Shown here: positions 43,761 through 54,744 of the stretch, piece by piece
Layout of the letters: each line of letters opens with the position of its first letter
Position numbering within the stretch: the stretch's first letter is position 1
NCBI RefSeq assembly: GCF_015709455.1
Contig: NZ_JADNQW010000005.1
Coordinates: 2,720,501-2,784,500 of the forward strand
Source: Methylosinus sp. H3A
GTDB taxonomy: Bacteria; Pseudomonadota; Alphaproteobacteria; Rhizobiales; Beijerinckiaceae
Length of the DNA: 64,000 nucleotides
Reading direction: 5' to 3'
The notes under the pieces: generated by a model
What the model was told of the DNA's origin: nothing
The model's database searches: none
Seen by the model: only the letters and a program-made list of their open reading frames with translations
Made by a program: the position numbers and the translations under genes

Positions 43761-45929
43761 TCAGGGTCGCGAGCGGTCCGGTGCTCCCTTCGTCTTTCTC
43801 ATCCGCCTACGTCCCGGACCCACGCCATCCGTCCCCTTCCGCTTCCGCGAGAACGGCGGCGGCATCTTGTCCTGCACCCAGGGCAGCAGGCGGATCGGGT
43901 GAGGCTGTAGATGCGCCGTCACGATTGGAATCTTCATGATGCTCGGCAGCATGTCGGCGAGCGCGATTGCGTCGCAGTAGATTTCCTCGGTCGGGGTGGC
44001 GCCCGAATGCCCCATGATGTCGCTCCGAATCTCGCTATGAATCCCCTTCTGCTTCAATGAATTGCCGAAAGATTTGCGCATCGAATGGATGACCTTCTTG
44101 CGCTCCTTGGCGTCGGGAATGGCTTGGTGCAGCCCGTCGATCAGCTCGTCATAGAGCCGATCGCCCAGAGGTGACGAGGATGTCGGCGATTTGAGATCGG
44201 GGAAGACCATCTCATAGCCGAGTGCTCTCACGGCCGCGACATAATCGAGAAAGCCGAGGCGGATAAGCTCCGGGTGCAGGACGACCAAGCGCTCGGAATA
44301 CAGATTTTTGATGCGCCGAATTTCGCTCGTTCTGATCTTTATATAGTGGAGGCGTTGTAACTTGCCGTCGATCACCGTGTCGACGTAGGCCACGTCACGG
44401 ACGGAGAGGCCGCAGATCTCCTCGCGCCGCGCTCCGGTGTAGTGGAGCATGAGCGTCGCGAAATACAGCGCGCGGTGGAAGACGTGCGGGCCTGGGATCA
44501 ATATCTCGTCGTCTTTCCAACCGGCGCAGCCGATAAAGAAGGCGAGGCGGAAGATGGCGCCGGCGTCGGCTTCGGTCAGGAGTCCACGCTTCGTGCGCCC
44601 GCGTTCCGTGGACTTGCGACGCATCAGCGTCATGTCGATGTCCCGGTCGAGCTTGTGGCCGCGGCTTCGAATATGGGCGAGGACTTGGCCCAGAAATGAA
44701 AAATGCCGATTGACCGTTCCGGCGACCAAGCCGCGCTCCGATGGCGGCTTGGCCGCGCCGATCGCGCGAAGCTGATCGAGCGTCCGGTGATTGTCTCGCG
44801 GGCTGCGGCCGTAGCTCTTGGCGACAGCGCCGAAGAGGTCGTCGAGATCGCCCAGGTGCTTCTGGTGGATGTCTTCGAACTCGACGACGCCCTGCTCGAG
44901 GAGGAGCCTCGCGAAAAGCCGCGAAATCTGACGCACCTGACGCTGGGATTTCGTGTCCCAGGCCTTGGCGTCCGCATTCTTCTGGATGACCCCCTCGGCG
45001 AACACGACGAATGGATGCTCGTCGAGCGTCAACGGCTTCGTTCTCGCCGCCTTGGCGGGACTCGGCGCGGGGTCGGCAGGCGGCGGCGCATGTTCGTTTC
45101 GGGCGCCTTCGGCCGTCGCGGCCGCTTCTCGAGGGACGACAATCGGGGATGAGGCGAGGGGCGCAACGACGAGCCTCGTCTCGGCGTGATCGACCGAGTC
45201 GCGGGGCGCCCTGGCGTGATCCTTCAGAATGTCGGCGATGGTCTTCTCGATCTCGACGCGCACGCCGTCATGCCGGCGCTCCGACTGAAAATTCGCCTCG
45301 GCGAAGGCCCGGTAGACCGTCTCCTGCGCGAGCGCGAGATTCATCGGATTGGGCTCGCCGCCGACCTCCTCGACGAGCGTCGCGAGCCGCTCCTGCTTTT
45401 CGGCGGCGACGTTTTGGCGCTGCATGAGATCGAGCATGAAGGTGATCTCGGCGATCTCGTCCGGCCCCATCCCCTGCGCCGCCATTTGCGCGGCGGAGCG
45501 CTCGTCGACGGCGGCGGCGCGTCCGCGCGTCTCGAGCAGGCGATAGACGTGCCCCATCACGCGCTCGCTGCGGCGGCTCTTCTCGGGATCGAAATCGTTC
45601 TCCGTGCGTTCGCGCGCCGCTACGGCCTCGAGCTTGTCGAGGTGCTGCGTGAAGACGATGCGGAACACCTTCTGAATTTGCTGCTGTGAGAGGCGACTGG
45701 TCATGGCGGCCGGAAAAAAACAACGATCGGCGAGCGCGGAAATCTGGCCGGCGAGGTAGCGCGCTCTCCCGGGGTTGCTGGTGCGCAGGCCGAGAATCAG
45801 CGTCGCAGAATTTCTCGATTCGGCAAGCGCCGATGGCAGTCGCCGCCGCCAATAATAGAACGCGCCGCGACGCACGACATGGGGTATGGCGGGCACGAAA
45901 TTCTCCGTGGTGTACCAGCCATGTGTCAC
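43761..45929 (-). CDS. Tyrosine-type site-specific integrase of the island
   Basis: Up to 722 residues (GTG at 45929). The start has the integrase-associated motif PHVVRRGAFYYWRRRLP (DUF6538 type). The core-binding and catalytic parts lie at about 330-680: R in YTGARREEICG near 500, HSMRKS near 613, GHSG near 640, and the tyrosine in EEIYCD near 650. All catalytic residues are present. It is adjacent (64 bases) to the tRNA-Gln gene and to the right att copy, so it is the likely enzyme that inserted and can excise the island. It is longer than typical phage integrases because of a central coiled, Ala/Pro-rich insert near 180-330. Confidence 0.93.
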   Translation of the reverse strand: MTHGWYTTENFVPAIPHVVRRGAFYYWRRRLPSALAESRNSATLILGLRTSNPGRARYLAGQISALADRCFFPAAMTSRLSQQQIQKVFRIVFTQHLDKLEAVAARERTENDFDPEKSRRSERVMGHVYRLLETRGRAAAVDERSAAQMAAQGMGPDEIAEITFMLDLMQRQNVAAEKQERLATLVEEVGGEPNPMNLALAQETVYRAFAEANFQSERRHDGVRVEIEKTIADILKDHARAPRDSVDHAETRLVVAPLASSPIVVPREAAATAEGARNEHAPPPADPAPSPAKAARTKPLTLDEHPFVVFAEGVIQKNADAKAWDTKSQRQVRQISRLFARLLLEQGVVEFEDIHQKHLGDLDDLFGAVAKSYGRSPRDNHRTLDQLRAIGAAKPPSERGLVAGTVNRHFSFLGQVLAHIRSRGHKLDRDIDMTLMRRKSTERGRTKRGLLTEADAGAIFRLAFFIGCAGWKDDEILIPGPHVFHRALYFATLMLHYTGARREEICGLSVRDVAYVDTVIDGKLQRLHYIKIRTSEIRRIKNLYSERLVVLHPELIRLGFLDYVAAVRALGYEMVFPDLKSPTSSSPLGDRLYDELIDGLHQAIPDAKERKKVIHSMRKSFGNSLKQKGIHSEIRSDIMGHSGATPTEEIYCDAIALADMLPSIMKIPIVTAHLQPHPIRLLPWVQDKMPPPFSRKRKGTDGVGPGRRRMRKTKGAPDRSRP

Positions 45930-45989
45930 ACGGATGTGGAAACGCGCCCCAGCTGAGGCGGTTTTCTAGCGATTCCAATGATTTGCGGA

Positions 45990-46011
45990 ATTCTGGCTGG
46001 GGCGGGAGGAT
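45990..46011 (+). repeat. Right attachment-site copy (att) within the tRNA-Gln 3' end
   Basis: The 22-bp counterpart of 2464-2485, in the same orientation. It spans the CCA, discriminator and acceptor arm and part of the T-arm of the tRNA, plus four bases outside, so insertion leaves the tRNA gene whole. Confidence 0.75.
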
Positions 46012-46068
46012 TCGAACCTCCGTATGGCGGAATCAAAATCCGCTGCCTTACCACTTGGCGACGCCCCA
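45994..46068 (-). tRNA. tRNA-Gln (anticodon TTG)
   Basis: 75 bases on the minus strand, from TGGGGCG at the 5' end to an encoded CCA. The acceptor stem is seven pairs (TGGGGCG/CGCCCCA) with discriminator G. The anticodon stem GCGGA/TCCGC encloses the loop TTTTGAT (anticodon TTG). The T-arm reads GGAGGTTCGAATCCTCC. The gene appears fully functional and marks the border of core chromosome. Confidence 0.96.
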
Positions 46069-46147
46069 TCGAGCCGCCTGGCCGAGTCGCCGGGCGGCGG
46101 CTATCCCATAATGCCCTGGCGTCGCCTCCGCAACTTTTTCGGCGCTT

Positions 46148-47638
46148 TTAGTCCCAGGCGCGCAGCGGCGTGTAACGCGCGAATTTCTTCGATTGATGGC
46201 GATCCATCCGGGCGAGCACGTCCCGCAGGAAGGTCACCGCCTCGGCCAGATAGGGGCCTTTGTTCAGCATCACGCATTCGGCGCGCTGGGCCATGGCGGC
46301 GTCGGTCGTCTCGGCCCGGCTCGGCGCGCCGTCCTTGATGAACTGGTCCAGCACCTGTGTCGCCCATATCACCGGCGCATGAGCGGCCTCGCACAGCCAC
46401 AATATTTCTTCCTGCATCTCCGACAGCCGCGCGAAGCCGAGCTCCACAGCGAGATCGCCGCGGGCGATCATCACCGCGGTCGGGTGATGCAGCGCCGAGC
46501 GCATGATGAGCTGCGGCAGATTGCGCACCGCCAGCGGCGTCTCGATCTTCAGCACGATCGTCTGCTTCGGCAGCGCGCCGCGCCGCGCCGCCAGATGGTC
46601 CTGCAGCAGCTCGACGTCGGCCGGCTCCTGGACGAAGGAGAAGCCCACGAGATCGGCCTTGGCGGCGACGAAGTCGAGATCGCGGAAATCCTTTGGCGTC
46701 AGCGGCGGCAGGCGCAGATCGGTGGTCGGAAAATTCAGCCCCTTCTCGACCTTGAGCCGTTCGCCCTTGCCGCGCGCGCTGAACACCTCCAGCTCGACGC
46801 CGCCGTCGATCGCGCCGACGACGCGCGCGCCGATCTTGCCGTCATTGATCCACACCTCGGCGCCGAGCGTGAGCTGGCCGATCGCCTCCGGAAAAGAAGG
46901 CGCGATCGCGACAGGCCCGACGCCGCGCGAATCGAGCGCGGCGACCATGGCGAAACGGTCGCCGCGATAGAGGCGCAGCTTCTCGGGAGCGCGCAATCGC
47001 TCGATGCGGCATTTGGGCCCGGCGAGATCCATCAGCACGCGGCAGTTGCGCCCGAGCGCGCTCTCGGCGGCGCGAATATTGGCGATCATCGCCTCCCAGG
47101 CGGCGGCGTCGTCATGCGCGCAGTTTATGCGCGCGCAGCCCATGCCGGCCTCCAGCAGCCGGCGGATCAGCGAAGGATCGCTCGCGGCCTCGCTCGGCAG
47201 CGTGACCATGACGACGGCGTGGGGCGTCGTGGGGACGGCGCCGAAAATGCGGTCGCGTGTGGCGCAGAGGGCGTCCTCGCCGGCGCGCATGGCGGCGGGC
47301 GAGGGGTAGGGGGCGTCGGCCTCCCCGGTCAGCCGACGCAGCGTCGCCAGCAGCGCGTCGAGCGCCTCCATGACCTTGGCTTCGCTGCGGCCGAGCGAGG
47401 ACAGGCCGAAGGCCGAGAGGCGAGATTGCAGATCGCTGAGGTCGCGGCGGCGCAGAGCGAGGTAATGCGCGAGATTCTCGGCCGCCGGCGCGGCGTCCGG
47501 CGGGAACGGCCCGCCCCAGCGCTCGAGGAGCGCGCCGCCGTCGGCGACGACCTCCTCACGCAATCGCGACAGGGCGGTCAGCAATTCGAGAAGATCGGCG
47601 CGCGCCTCGCTCGCCGTCCTGTGAATGGAGTCGTTCAT
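46148..47638 (-). CDS. pyk: Pyruvate kinase with N-terminal extension
   Basis: 496 residues. Residues about 1-135 are a helical extension not found in standard pyruvate kinases. The barrel follows: VVMVTLPSEAASDPSLIRRL, GMGCARINCAHDD, VLMDLAGPKCRIERL, the K and E ligands in GFSFVQEP and LKIETPLAV, and MIARGDLAVELGF. The C-terminal allosteric domain of classical enzymes is absent; the chain ends soon after MLNKGPYLAEAV. It converts PEP and ADP to pyruvate and ATP. It lies about 83 bases after rpe on the same strand, next to Calvin-type genes. The start at 47638 is preferred over 47725. Confidence 0.85.
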   Translation of the reverse strand: MNDSIHRTASEARADLLELLTALSRLREEVVADGGALLERWGGPFPPDAAPAAENLAHYLALRRRDLSDLQSRLSAFGLSSLGRSEAKVMEALDALLATLRRLTGEADAPYPSPAAMRAGEDALCATRDRIFGAVPTTPHAVVMVTLPSEAASDPSLIRRLLEAGMGCARINCAHDDAAAWEAMIANIRAAESALGRNCRVLMDLAGPKCRIERLRAPEKLRLYRGDRFAMVAALDSRGVGPVAIAPSFPEAIGQLTLGAEVWINDGKIGARVVGAIDGGVELEVFSARGKGERLKVEKGLNFPTTDLRLPPLTPKDFRDLDFVAAKADLVGFSFVQEPADVELLQDHLAARRGALPKQTIVLKIETPLAVRNLPQLIMRSALHHPTAVMIARGDLAVELGFARLSEMQEEILWLCEAAHAPVIWATQVLDQFIKDGAPSRAETTDAAMAQRAECVMLNKGPYLAEAVTFLRDVLARMDRHQSKKFARYTPLRAWD

Positions 47639-47721
47639 CGGATGTGGTCCGTTCGAGGCTCGGCGCTGATGCTCTCCTCCTCCTTCGTGACGGTTTCGCA
47701 ACGGCCGTCTGCGACGAGCCG

Positions 47722-48408
47722 TCACACGGCGAGCGAGCCGGCGGCGGCCGCCGCTCCGCGCAGCGCAGCGATATTCTCGCGATAGGCGGCGACGCCCGTT
47801 CCCGCGAAGACGGCCGAGCCGGCGACGAGAACATCGGCGCCCGCCTCGACGATGGCGCTCGCCGTCTGCGGCGTGACGCCGCCGTCGACCTCGAGGAATA
47901 TGTCGCGCCGCCCGATCGTCTCACGGATGCGGCGGATCTTGTCGAGCTGCGAGGGGATGAAGCTCTGCCCGCCGAAGCCCGGATCGACGCTCATCACCAA
48001 AATGAGATCGACATCGTCGAGCACATAGTCGAGCGCTCGCTCGCTCGTGCCCGGATTGAGCGAGACGCCGGCCTTCTTGCCGAGCGAGCGAATGAGCCGC
48101 AGCGAGCGATGCAGATGGGCGCCCGCCTCGGCATGCACGGTGATGATGTCGGCGCCGGCCTTGGCGAAGGCCTCGACATAGGGGTCGACCGGCTCGATCA
48201 TCAGATGCGCGTCGAAGACGCATGAGGCGTGCGGGCGCAGCGCCTTCACCACCGCGGGGCCGAATGTGATGTTGGGCACGAAATGCCCGTCCATCACATC
48301 GAGATGAATCCAATCGGCGCCGGCGGCGGCGACGTCGCGCACTTCCTCTCCGAGCCGCGCGAAATCGGCGGAGAGAATGGAGGGGGCGATGACGATGTCA
48401 TGAGTCAT
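47722..48408 (-). CDS. rpe: Ribulose-phosphate 3-epimerase
   Basis: 228 residues. Family signatures: [17 protein letters not shown], the metal-site block [27 protein letters not shown], and [15 protein letters not shown] with the second catalytic aspartate in [10 protein letters not shown]. It interconverts ribulose-5-P and xylulose-5-P in the Calvin cycle and pentose phosphate pathway. The start at 48408 follows GGAGCC. It is upstream of pyk. Confidence 0.96.
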   Translation of the reverse strand: MTHDIVIAPSILSADFARLGEEVRDVAAAGADWIHLDVMDGHFVPNITFGPAVVKALRPHASCVFDAHLMIEPVDPYVEAFAKAGADIITVHAEAGAHLHRSLRLIRSLGKKAGVSLNPGTSERALDYVLDDVDLILVMSVDPGFGGQSFIPSQLDKIRRIRETIGRRDIFLEVDGGVTPQTASAIVEAGADVLVAGSAVFAGTGVAAYRENIAALRGAAAAAGSLAV

Positions 48409-48588
48409 ATGAAAGGCTCCGTCGCAGCCGGCAGTCGAGATAATGGCGGATCCCGCCAAGGGCAAATGCGATCCGGCGGGCCGCATCAGCTTGCGTCACG
48501 CAGATTTCGCAATGGCCATGCACCAATGAGATGGCGGCGCCCGGTCTGTACCGCCCGTCCGCCGTATACAACATAGAGGGGGGACCCC

Positions 48589-48951
48589 ATGAAAAAAGCC
48601 ATTGCTCTCGCGGCGCTGCTGGCGCTGTCGGTTACGAACGCTCTCGCCGCCGATTGCGTCGTTCGCATCAAGCGCACGGCCTGCGCCGGTCAGGAGGCGG
48701 AATCCTACAAGAAGTGCAACGGCAAGCAGGAGTGCGACACGCAGGAATCGGCCGAGAGCGAAGCCGAATGCTCCGCGTCGGCGTTGAAGCACTGCGACAA
48801 CTCCCGCCTGGATATCACGAAATACAAGGTCGTGACGGCGACCTTCAAGGGCGCGGCGCTGACGGGCGGCTTCGCCTCCAGCGGCAAGCCCAGCGCGAAG
48901 GGCACGAATTTCTGCGCCGCCGATCGTCCTGATCTCAATCAGTGCAAATAA
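48589..48951 (+). CDS. Small cysteine-rich exported protein of unknown function
   Basis: 120 residues. The signal peptide MKKAIALAALLALSVTNALA has a clear AXA-type cleavage site before ADCVV. The mature part has eight cysteines (DCVV, TACAG, KKCNGKQECD, AECSAS, KHCDN, NFCAAD, NQCK), mostly in pairable spacing, so a disulfide-stabilised periplasmic protein is likely. A strong ribosome site (GAGGGGGGA) precedes the ATG. It lies alone on the plus strand between rpe and fba. It is not similar to a known copper peptide precursor. No family recognised. Confidence 0.7.
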   Translation: MKKAIALAALLALSVTNALAADCVVRIKRTACAGQEAESYKKCNGKQECDTQESAESEAECSASALKHCDNSRLDITKYKVVTATFKGAALTGGFASSGKPSAKGTNFCAADRPDLNQCK

Positions 48952-48970
48952 GCGCGAAGCGAGCATCGAC

Positions 48971-48999
48971 GCGCCCGATATATCAGGGCGCGCCGTTTT
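48971..48999. terminator. Terminator between the cysteine-rich gene and fba (convergent)
   Basis: Stem GCGCCC (48971-48976) with GGGCGC (48986-48991), a nine-base loop, and TTTT downstream on the plus strand. It lies between two converging genes and may serve both. Confidence 0.6.
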
Positions 49000-49004
49000 A
49001 GACC

Positions 49005-50087
49005 TCACTCCGCGGCCTTCTTTTCCGCGAATTGCGGATCGAGCGCGCCGCTGGCGTAGCGCTTGGCCATATCGGCGAGCGGGATCGGCTTGATCTTGCT
49101 CGCCTGGCCCGCGGCGCCGAATTCCTCATAGCGCTGCTTGCACACTTTGCGCATCGCCTCCTGCGCCGGCTTCAGATATTTGCGCGGGTCGAACTCGCCC
49201 TTGTTCTTCAGCAGCGTCGCGCGGATGGAGGCGGTGACGGCGATGCGGCAATCGGTGTCGATATTGATCTTGCGCACGCCGAATTTGATGCCGCGCTGAA
49301 TCTCTTCGACCGGCACGCCCCATGTCTGCGGCATCTCGCCGCCGGCCTCGTTGAACGCGTCCTGCAAATCCTGCGGCACCGACGATGAGCCATGCATCAC
49401 GAGATGCGTGTTCGGCAGGCGATTGTGAATCTCCTCGATCACATGCATCGCGAGAATGGCGCCGTCGGGCTTGCGCGAGAATTTGTAAGCGCCATGCGAG
49501 GTGCCCATGGCGATGGCGAGAGCGTCGACCTTGGTGCGGGCGACGAAATCCACCGCCTGACTGGGGTCGGTCAGCAGCTGGTCGTGGCTGAGCTTGCCCT
49601 CGGCGCCATGGCCGTCCTCTTTCTCGCCCTCGCCGGTCTCCAGCGAGCCGAGCACGCCGAGCTCGCCCTCGACCGAAGCGCCGACCCAATGGGCGAGATC
49701 GACGACGCGGCGCGTCACCGCGACATTGTAGTCATAGCTCGCCGGCGTCTTGCCGTCGGCCTCGAGCGAGCCGTCCATCATCACCGAGGTGAAGCCGAAG
49801 CGAATGGCGCTGGCGCAGGTCGCTTCGCTATTGCCATGGTCCTGGTGCATGACCAGCGGAATGTCGGGATACATGATCGCCAGCGCCTCGATCATCTTGG
49901 CCAGCATCACGTCATTGGCGTAGGAGCGGGCGCCGCGGCTCGCCTGGATGATGACCGGAGCGTCGACCGAGGCGGCTGCCTCCATCACCGCGAGGCCCTG
50001 CTCCATGTTGTTGATATTGAAGGCCGGCACGCCATAGTCGTGCTCGGCGGCGTGGTCGAGCAATTGTCTCAGGGTGATGAGCGCCAT
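49005..50087 (-). CDS. fba: Fructose-bisphosphate aldolase class II, Calvin-cycle subtype
   Basis: 360 residues. [20 protein letters not shown] then [10 protein letters not shown] opens the chain. The zinc-site block is [10 protein letters not shown], with the catalytic region [21 protein letters not shown] and HGSSSVP with KINIDTD near the end. The length and the C-terminal [14 protein letters not shown] match the Calvin-type class IIB enzyme. It joins DHAP with GAP or erythrose-4-P. Downstream of tkt and prk on the same strand, about 265 bases after tkt. Confidence 0.95.
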   Translation of the reverse strand: MALITLRQLLDHAAEHDYGVPAFNINNMEQGLAVMEAAASVDAPVIIQASRGARSYANDVMLAKMIEALAIMYPDIPLVMHQDHGNSEATCASAIRFGFTSVMMDGSLEADGKTPASYDYNVAVTRRVVDLAHWVGASVEGELGVLGSLETGEGEKEDGHGAEGKLSHDQLLTDPSQAVDFVARTKVDALAIAMGTSHGAYKFSRKPDGAILAMHVIEEIHNRLPNTHLVMHGSSSVPQDLQDAFNEAGGEMPQTWGVPVEEIQRGIKFGVRKINIDTDCRIAVTASIRATLLKNKGEFDPRKYLKPAQEAMRKVCKQRYEEFGAAGQASKIKPIPLADMAKRYASGALDPQFAEKKAAE

Positions 50088-50352
50088 TTGCGGTGTCCTC
50101 CCAGTGCCGGAATTCGATAAAGTCTACGGCGGCGCCGCCAGAGCAATGCGGGGGCGCAGGCCGATTCCGCTGATAGCGATATAGCGGAGCGCCGGCGATG
50201 TCATCACCTCCCGCTGCCGCCCGCCGAGAATTGCCGCTCCGCCTCGGGAGGGTTTCTCTTGGTCTATTCGTTCGAGCTCGAAATCTGAATATTGGTCCCC
50301 GGTCGGCGCGACGCCCGCGAAAATCGCGGACGCCGTTTCGATCGCGTTTTGG

Positions 50353-52353
<2,001 letters not shown>

Positions 52354-52366
52354 CTGGTTCGTTTCC

Positions 52367-53242
52367 TCAGGCTTCGCCACGTTTGCGTTTCATCAGCTCC
52401 AATATCCGCGGCGTGAGTATGAGCTGCATGGCGAGATCGAGCTTATTGCCCGGAATGACGATGGAATTGGCGCGCGACATCCAGCTGCCGGCGATCATCG
52501 TCACGAGATAGGGAAAGTCGACGCCGCGCGGATCGCGGAAGCGGATGACGACGATCGATTCGTCCGGGCTCGGGATCGAGCGGGCGACGAAGGGATTGGA
52601 CGTGTCCACCGTCGCCGCGCGCTGGAAGTTGATGTCGGTCTCCGAGAATTGCGGGCAGATGTAATACACATAATCGTGCATCCGGCGCAGGATCGTCTCG
52701 GTGACGGCCTCGGTCGTATAGCCGCGCGTGTTGCGGTCGCGGTGGAGCTTTTGCGTCCATTCGAGATTGATGACCGGCACGACGCCGATCTTGAGATCGG
52801 CGTAGCGCGCGACATTGACCTCCTCGGTCACCACGGCGCCGTGCAGGCCCTCGTAGAACAAAAGGTCCGTGTTGGCGGGCAGCTCGCACCAGGGCGTGAA
52901 GGTTCCGGGCGGCGAGGCGAGCACGGCGCCCTCGTTCGCGTCATGCACATAATGGCGATATTGGCCGGTGCCCGTCTCGCCATATTCCTTGAACAGGGTC
53001 TCGAGCTCGCCGAGCAGATTGGCCTGCGGGCCGAAATGGCTGAAATGCGCGTTGCCGCGCGCCTGCGCCTCGACCATGGCGGCCTTCATCTGGTCGCGGT
53101 CGAAGCGATGGAAGGAATCGCCCTCCACATAGGCGACCTCCACTTTCTCGCGGCGAAAGATCTGCTCGAAGGTCTGCTTGACCGAGCTCGTGCCCGCGCC
53201 GGACGAGCCGGTGATCGAGATGATCGGATGCTTGATCGACAT
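52367..53242 (-). CDS. prk: Phosphoribulokinase (proteobacterial class I)
   Basis: 291 residues, family length. P-loop [10 protein letters not shown] near 12-21, [15 protein letters not shown], and [10 protein letters not shown] with the expected acidic residues; R and K in [11 protein letters not shown]. It phosphorylates ribulose-5-P to RuBP, a reaction used almost only in the Calvin cycle. No RuBisCO genes and no cbbR regulator are in the window, so these must be elsewhere if the cycle is complete. Confidence 0.96.
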   Translation of the reverse strand: MSIKHPIISITGSSGAGTSSVKQTFEQIFRREKVEVAYVEGDSFHRFDRDQMKAAMVEAQARGNAHFSHFGPQANLLGELETLFKEYGETGTGQYRHYVHDANEGAVLASPPGTFTPWCELPANTDLLFYEGLHGAVVTEEVNVARYADLKIGVVPVINLEWTQKLHRDRNTRGYTTEAVTETILRRMHDYVYYICPQFSETDINFQRAATVDTSNPFVARSIPSPDESIVVIRFRDPRGVDFPYLVTMIAGSWMSRANSIVIPGNKLDLAMQLILTPRILELMKRKRGEA

Positions 53243-53624
53243 GGCGACGCCCACCGCGGCCGGTAACATTTGCTCATATGCGTTTCGCGCGCCGAACGCC
53301 CCTCGGGGAGCGCGGCGAGCGAGGTCGCGGGGCCGCCTCCTTCGCCGACGCGGCCCCGCTGCAAATCTCCTACAAGAAAAGCCGGGCGTTTGCTCGGCCC
53401 CCGGAAAAAAAATCTCGGACGCCGCCGCGCGCCGCTCCACCGAATGCGGCGTATTTTAAATAATATAGCTATTTCAATATACTAGATGCGTCTGGCGGGG
53501 CGCGTGGCGCTTTCCGCCGGCAGCGGCCGTCCGGAGTCGCGCGGGCGCGGTCGGTTGACGTCCCGGCGGCGTCGATTACAGAGGGCTTTCCGGCGCTCAC
53601 GCCCCCGTTCCGCAAGGTGATTTC
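53243..53624. other. Divergent intergenic region between prk and the sugar kinase gene
   Basis: About 380 bases with no gene. An AT-rich block at 53451-53486 (GTATTTTAAATAATATAGC, then TATACT at 53478-53483) contrasts with the GC-rich surroundings and probably contains promoter elements for one or both genes. No CbbR-like palindrome was identified by eye. Confidence 0.45.
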
Positions 53625-54626
53625 ATGACCGCGACCTATGATGTCCTCGGCGTCGGCAACGCCATTGTCGATACTCTTTCCCGCGCCGAGGACGATCAAT
53701 TGCTGGCGGCCGGCCTCCACAAGGGCGCGATGCAGCTCGTCGACGAGGCCCGCGCCGCCGAAATCTACGCCGCAATGGGGCCGACGACGGTCATGTCCGG
53801 CGGCTCCGCGGCCAATACGCTCGTCGGCGCGGCCGGCTTCGGCCTCGCCGCGGCTTTCATCGGCAAGGTGAAGGACGATGACGCCGGCCGCGAATTCGCG
53901 CATGACATTCGCCAGGCGGGCGTCGCCTTCGACACGCCCGCCGCCGTCGACGGCGCCGCCACCGCGCGCTGCCTCATTCTGGTGACGCCGGATGGCCAGC
54001 GCACCATGAACACTTTTCTCGGCGCCTGCCAGGCTCTCGGCCCGGAGGATGTCGACGAGGGGCTCGTCCGCGCCTCCAAAATTCTCTATCTCGAAGGCTA
54101 TCTCTGGGATCCGCCGGCCGCCAAAGAGGCCTTTCTGAAGGCCGCCAAGGCCAGCCGCGCCGCTGGCAATCGGGTCGCGCTCTCGCTGTCGGACGCTTTC
54201 TGCGTCGATCGCTATCGCGGCGAGTTTCTGGGGCTGGTGCGCGACGGGCTCGTCGATATTCTCTTCGCCAATGAGAGCGAATTGCACTCGCTCTATGAGA
54301 CCGCCGATTTCGCCACCGCCGTGAAGGCGCTCGGCGCAGAGTCCAATCTTCTCGGAGTCGTCACGCGCTCGGCGCAGGGCGTCGTCGTCGTCGAGGGGAC
54401 GAAATGCGTCGCCGTTCCGGCCTATCCGGTCACGGAAGTCGTGGATACGACCGGCGCCGGCGATCTCTTCGCGGCGGGCTTTCTCGCCGGTCTTTCGCGC
54501 GGGGCTCTCTACGAGGGCGCGGCCTCGCTGGGCGCGCTGGCGGCGGCGGAGGTCATCTCCCATGTCGGCGCGCGGCCGCAGAAGGATCTGCGCCAGCTCG
54601 CACGCGACCACGGCCTGCTCGCCTGA
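53625..54626 (+). CDS. PfkB-family sugar/nucleoside kinase, adenosine-kinase-like
   Basis: 333 residues. N-terminal signature YDVLGVGNAIVDTL and MSGGSAANTLVGAAGFGL. The C-terminal PfkB signature is DTTGAGDLFAAGFLAG with catalytic Asp. The sequence is most like the adenosine kinase or ribokinase type common in alphaproteobacteria. Adenosine or another nucleoside is the likely substrate; fructose cannot be excluded. The ribosome site AAGGTGA precedes the ATG. It is divergent from prk. Confidence 0.88.
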   Translation: MTATYDVLGVGNAIVDTLSRAEDDQLLAAGLHKGAMQLVDEARAAEIYAAMGPTTVMSGGSAANTLVGAAGFGLAAAFIGKVKDDDAGREFAHDIRQAGVAFDTPAAVDGAATARCLILVTPDGQRTMNTFLGACQALGPEDVDEGLVRASKILYLEGYLWDPPAAKEAFLKAAKASRAAGNRVALSLSDAFCVDRYRGEFLGLVRDGLVDILFANESELHSLYETADFATAVKALGAESNLLGVVTRSAQGVVVVEGTKCVAVPAYPVTEVVDTTGAGDLFAAGFLAGLSRGALYEGAASLGALAAAEVISHVGARPQKDLRQLARDHGLLA

Positions 54627-54679
54627 AGCGGCGCTCGGGAGGAGGCGTTCCCCCGAGTCTTCGTCGATGAACTCCACCC

Positions 54680-54717
54680 CGGACGGCTTCGCCGTCCGAC
54701 CCTTCCCCTAAAGGGGA
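54680..54717. terminator. Hairpins between convergent kinase and periplasmic-protein genes
   Basis: An eight-pair hairpin CGGACGGC/GCCGTCCG with a three-base loop (54680-54698) is followed by a second small stem (CCCCTAAAGGGG). They lie between converging genes. There is no T-run, so termination is inferred from position. Confidence 0.45.
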
Positions 54718-54744
54718 GGAGCGGTCCCCCTACGATCCGCTTTT

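Larger units (their letters stand above)
2464..46011. mobile_element. Putative integrative genomic island inserted at tRNA-Gln(TTG)
   Basis: An exact 22-bp repeat occurs in the same orientation at 2464-2485 and 45990-46011. The right copy covers the last 18 bases of the tRNA-Gln gene, including its CCA, plus four bases beyond. A tyrosine integrase gene (43761-45929) lies directly inside the right copy, as is usual for tRNA-targeting islands. The interior is rich in defence genes, a relaxase-like gene, an IS remnant and low-GC patches, while DNA right of the tRNA is core metabolism. DNA left of 2464 is also accessory, so the element may have integrated next to an older one. The boundaries are inferred from the repeat only. 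Confidence 0.75.

Noticed and set aside
48589..48951. Methanobactin-like copper peptide precursor
   Set aside because: The protein has a Sec signal and many cysteines in a 100-residue mature chain, and no maturation genes are nearby.
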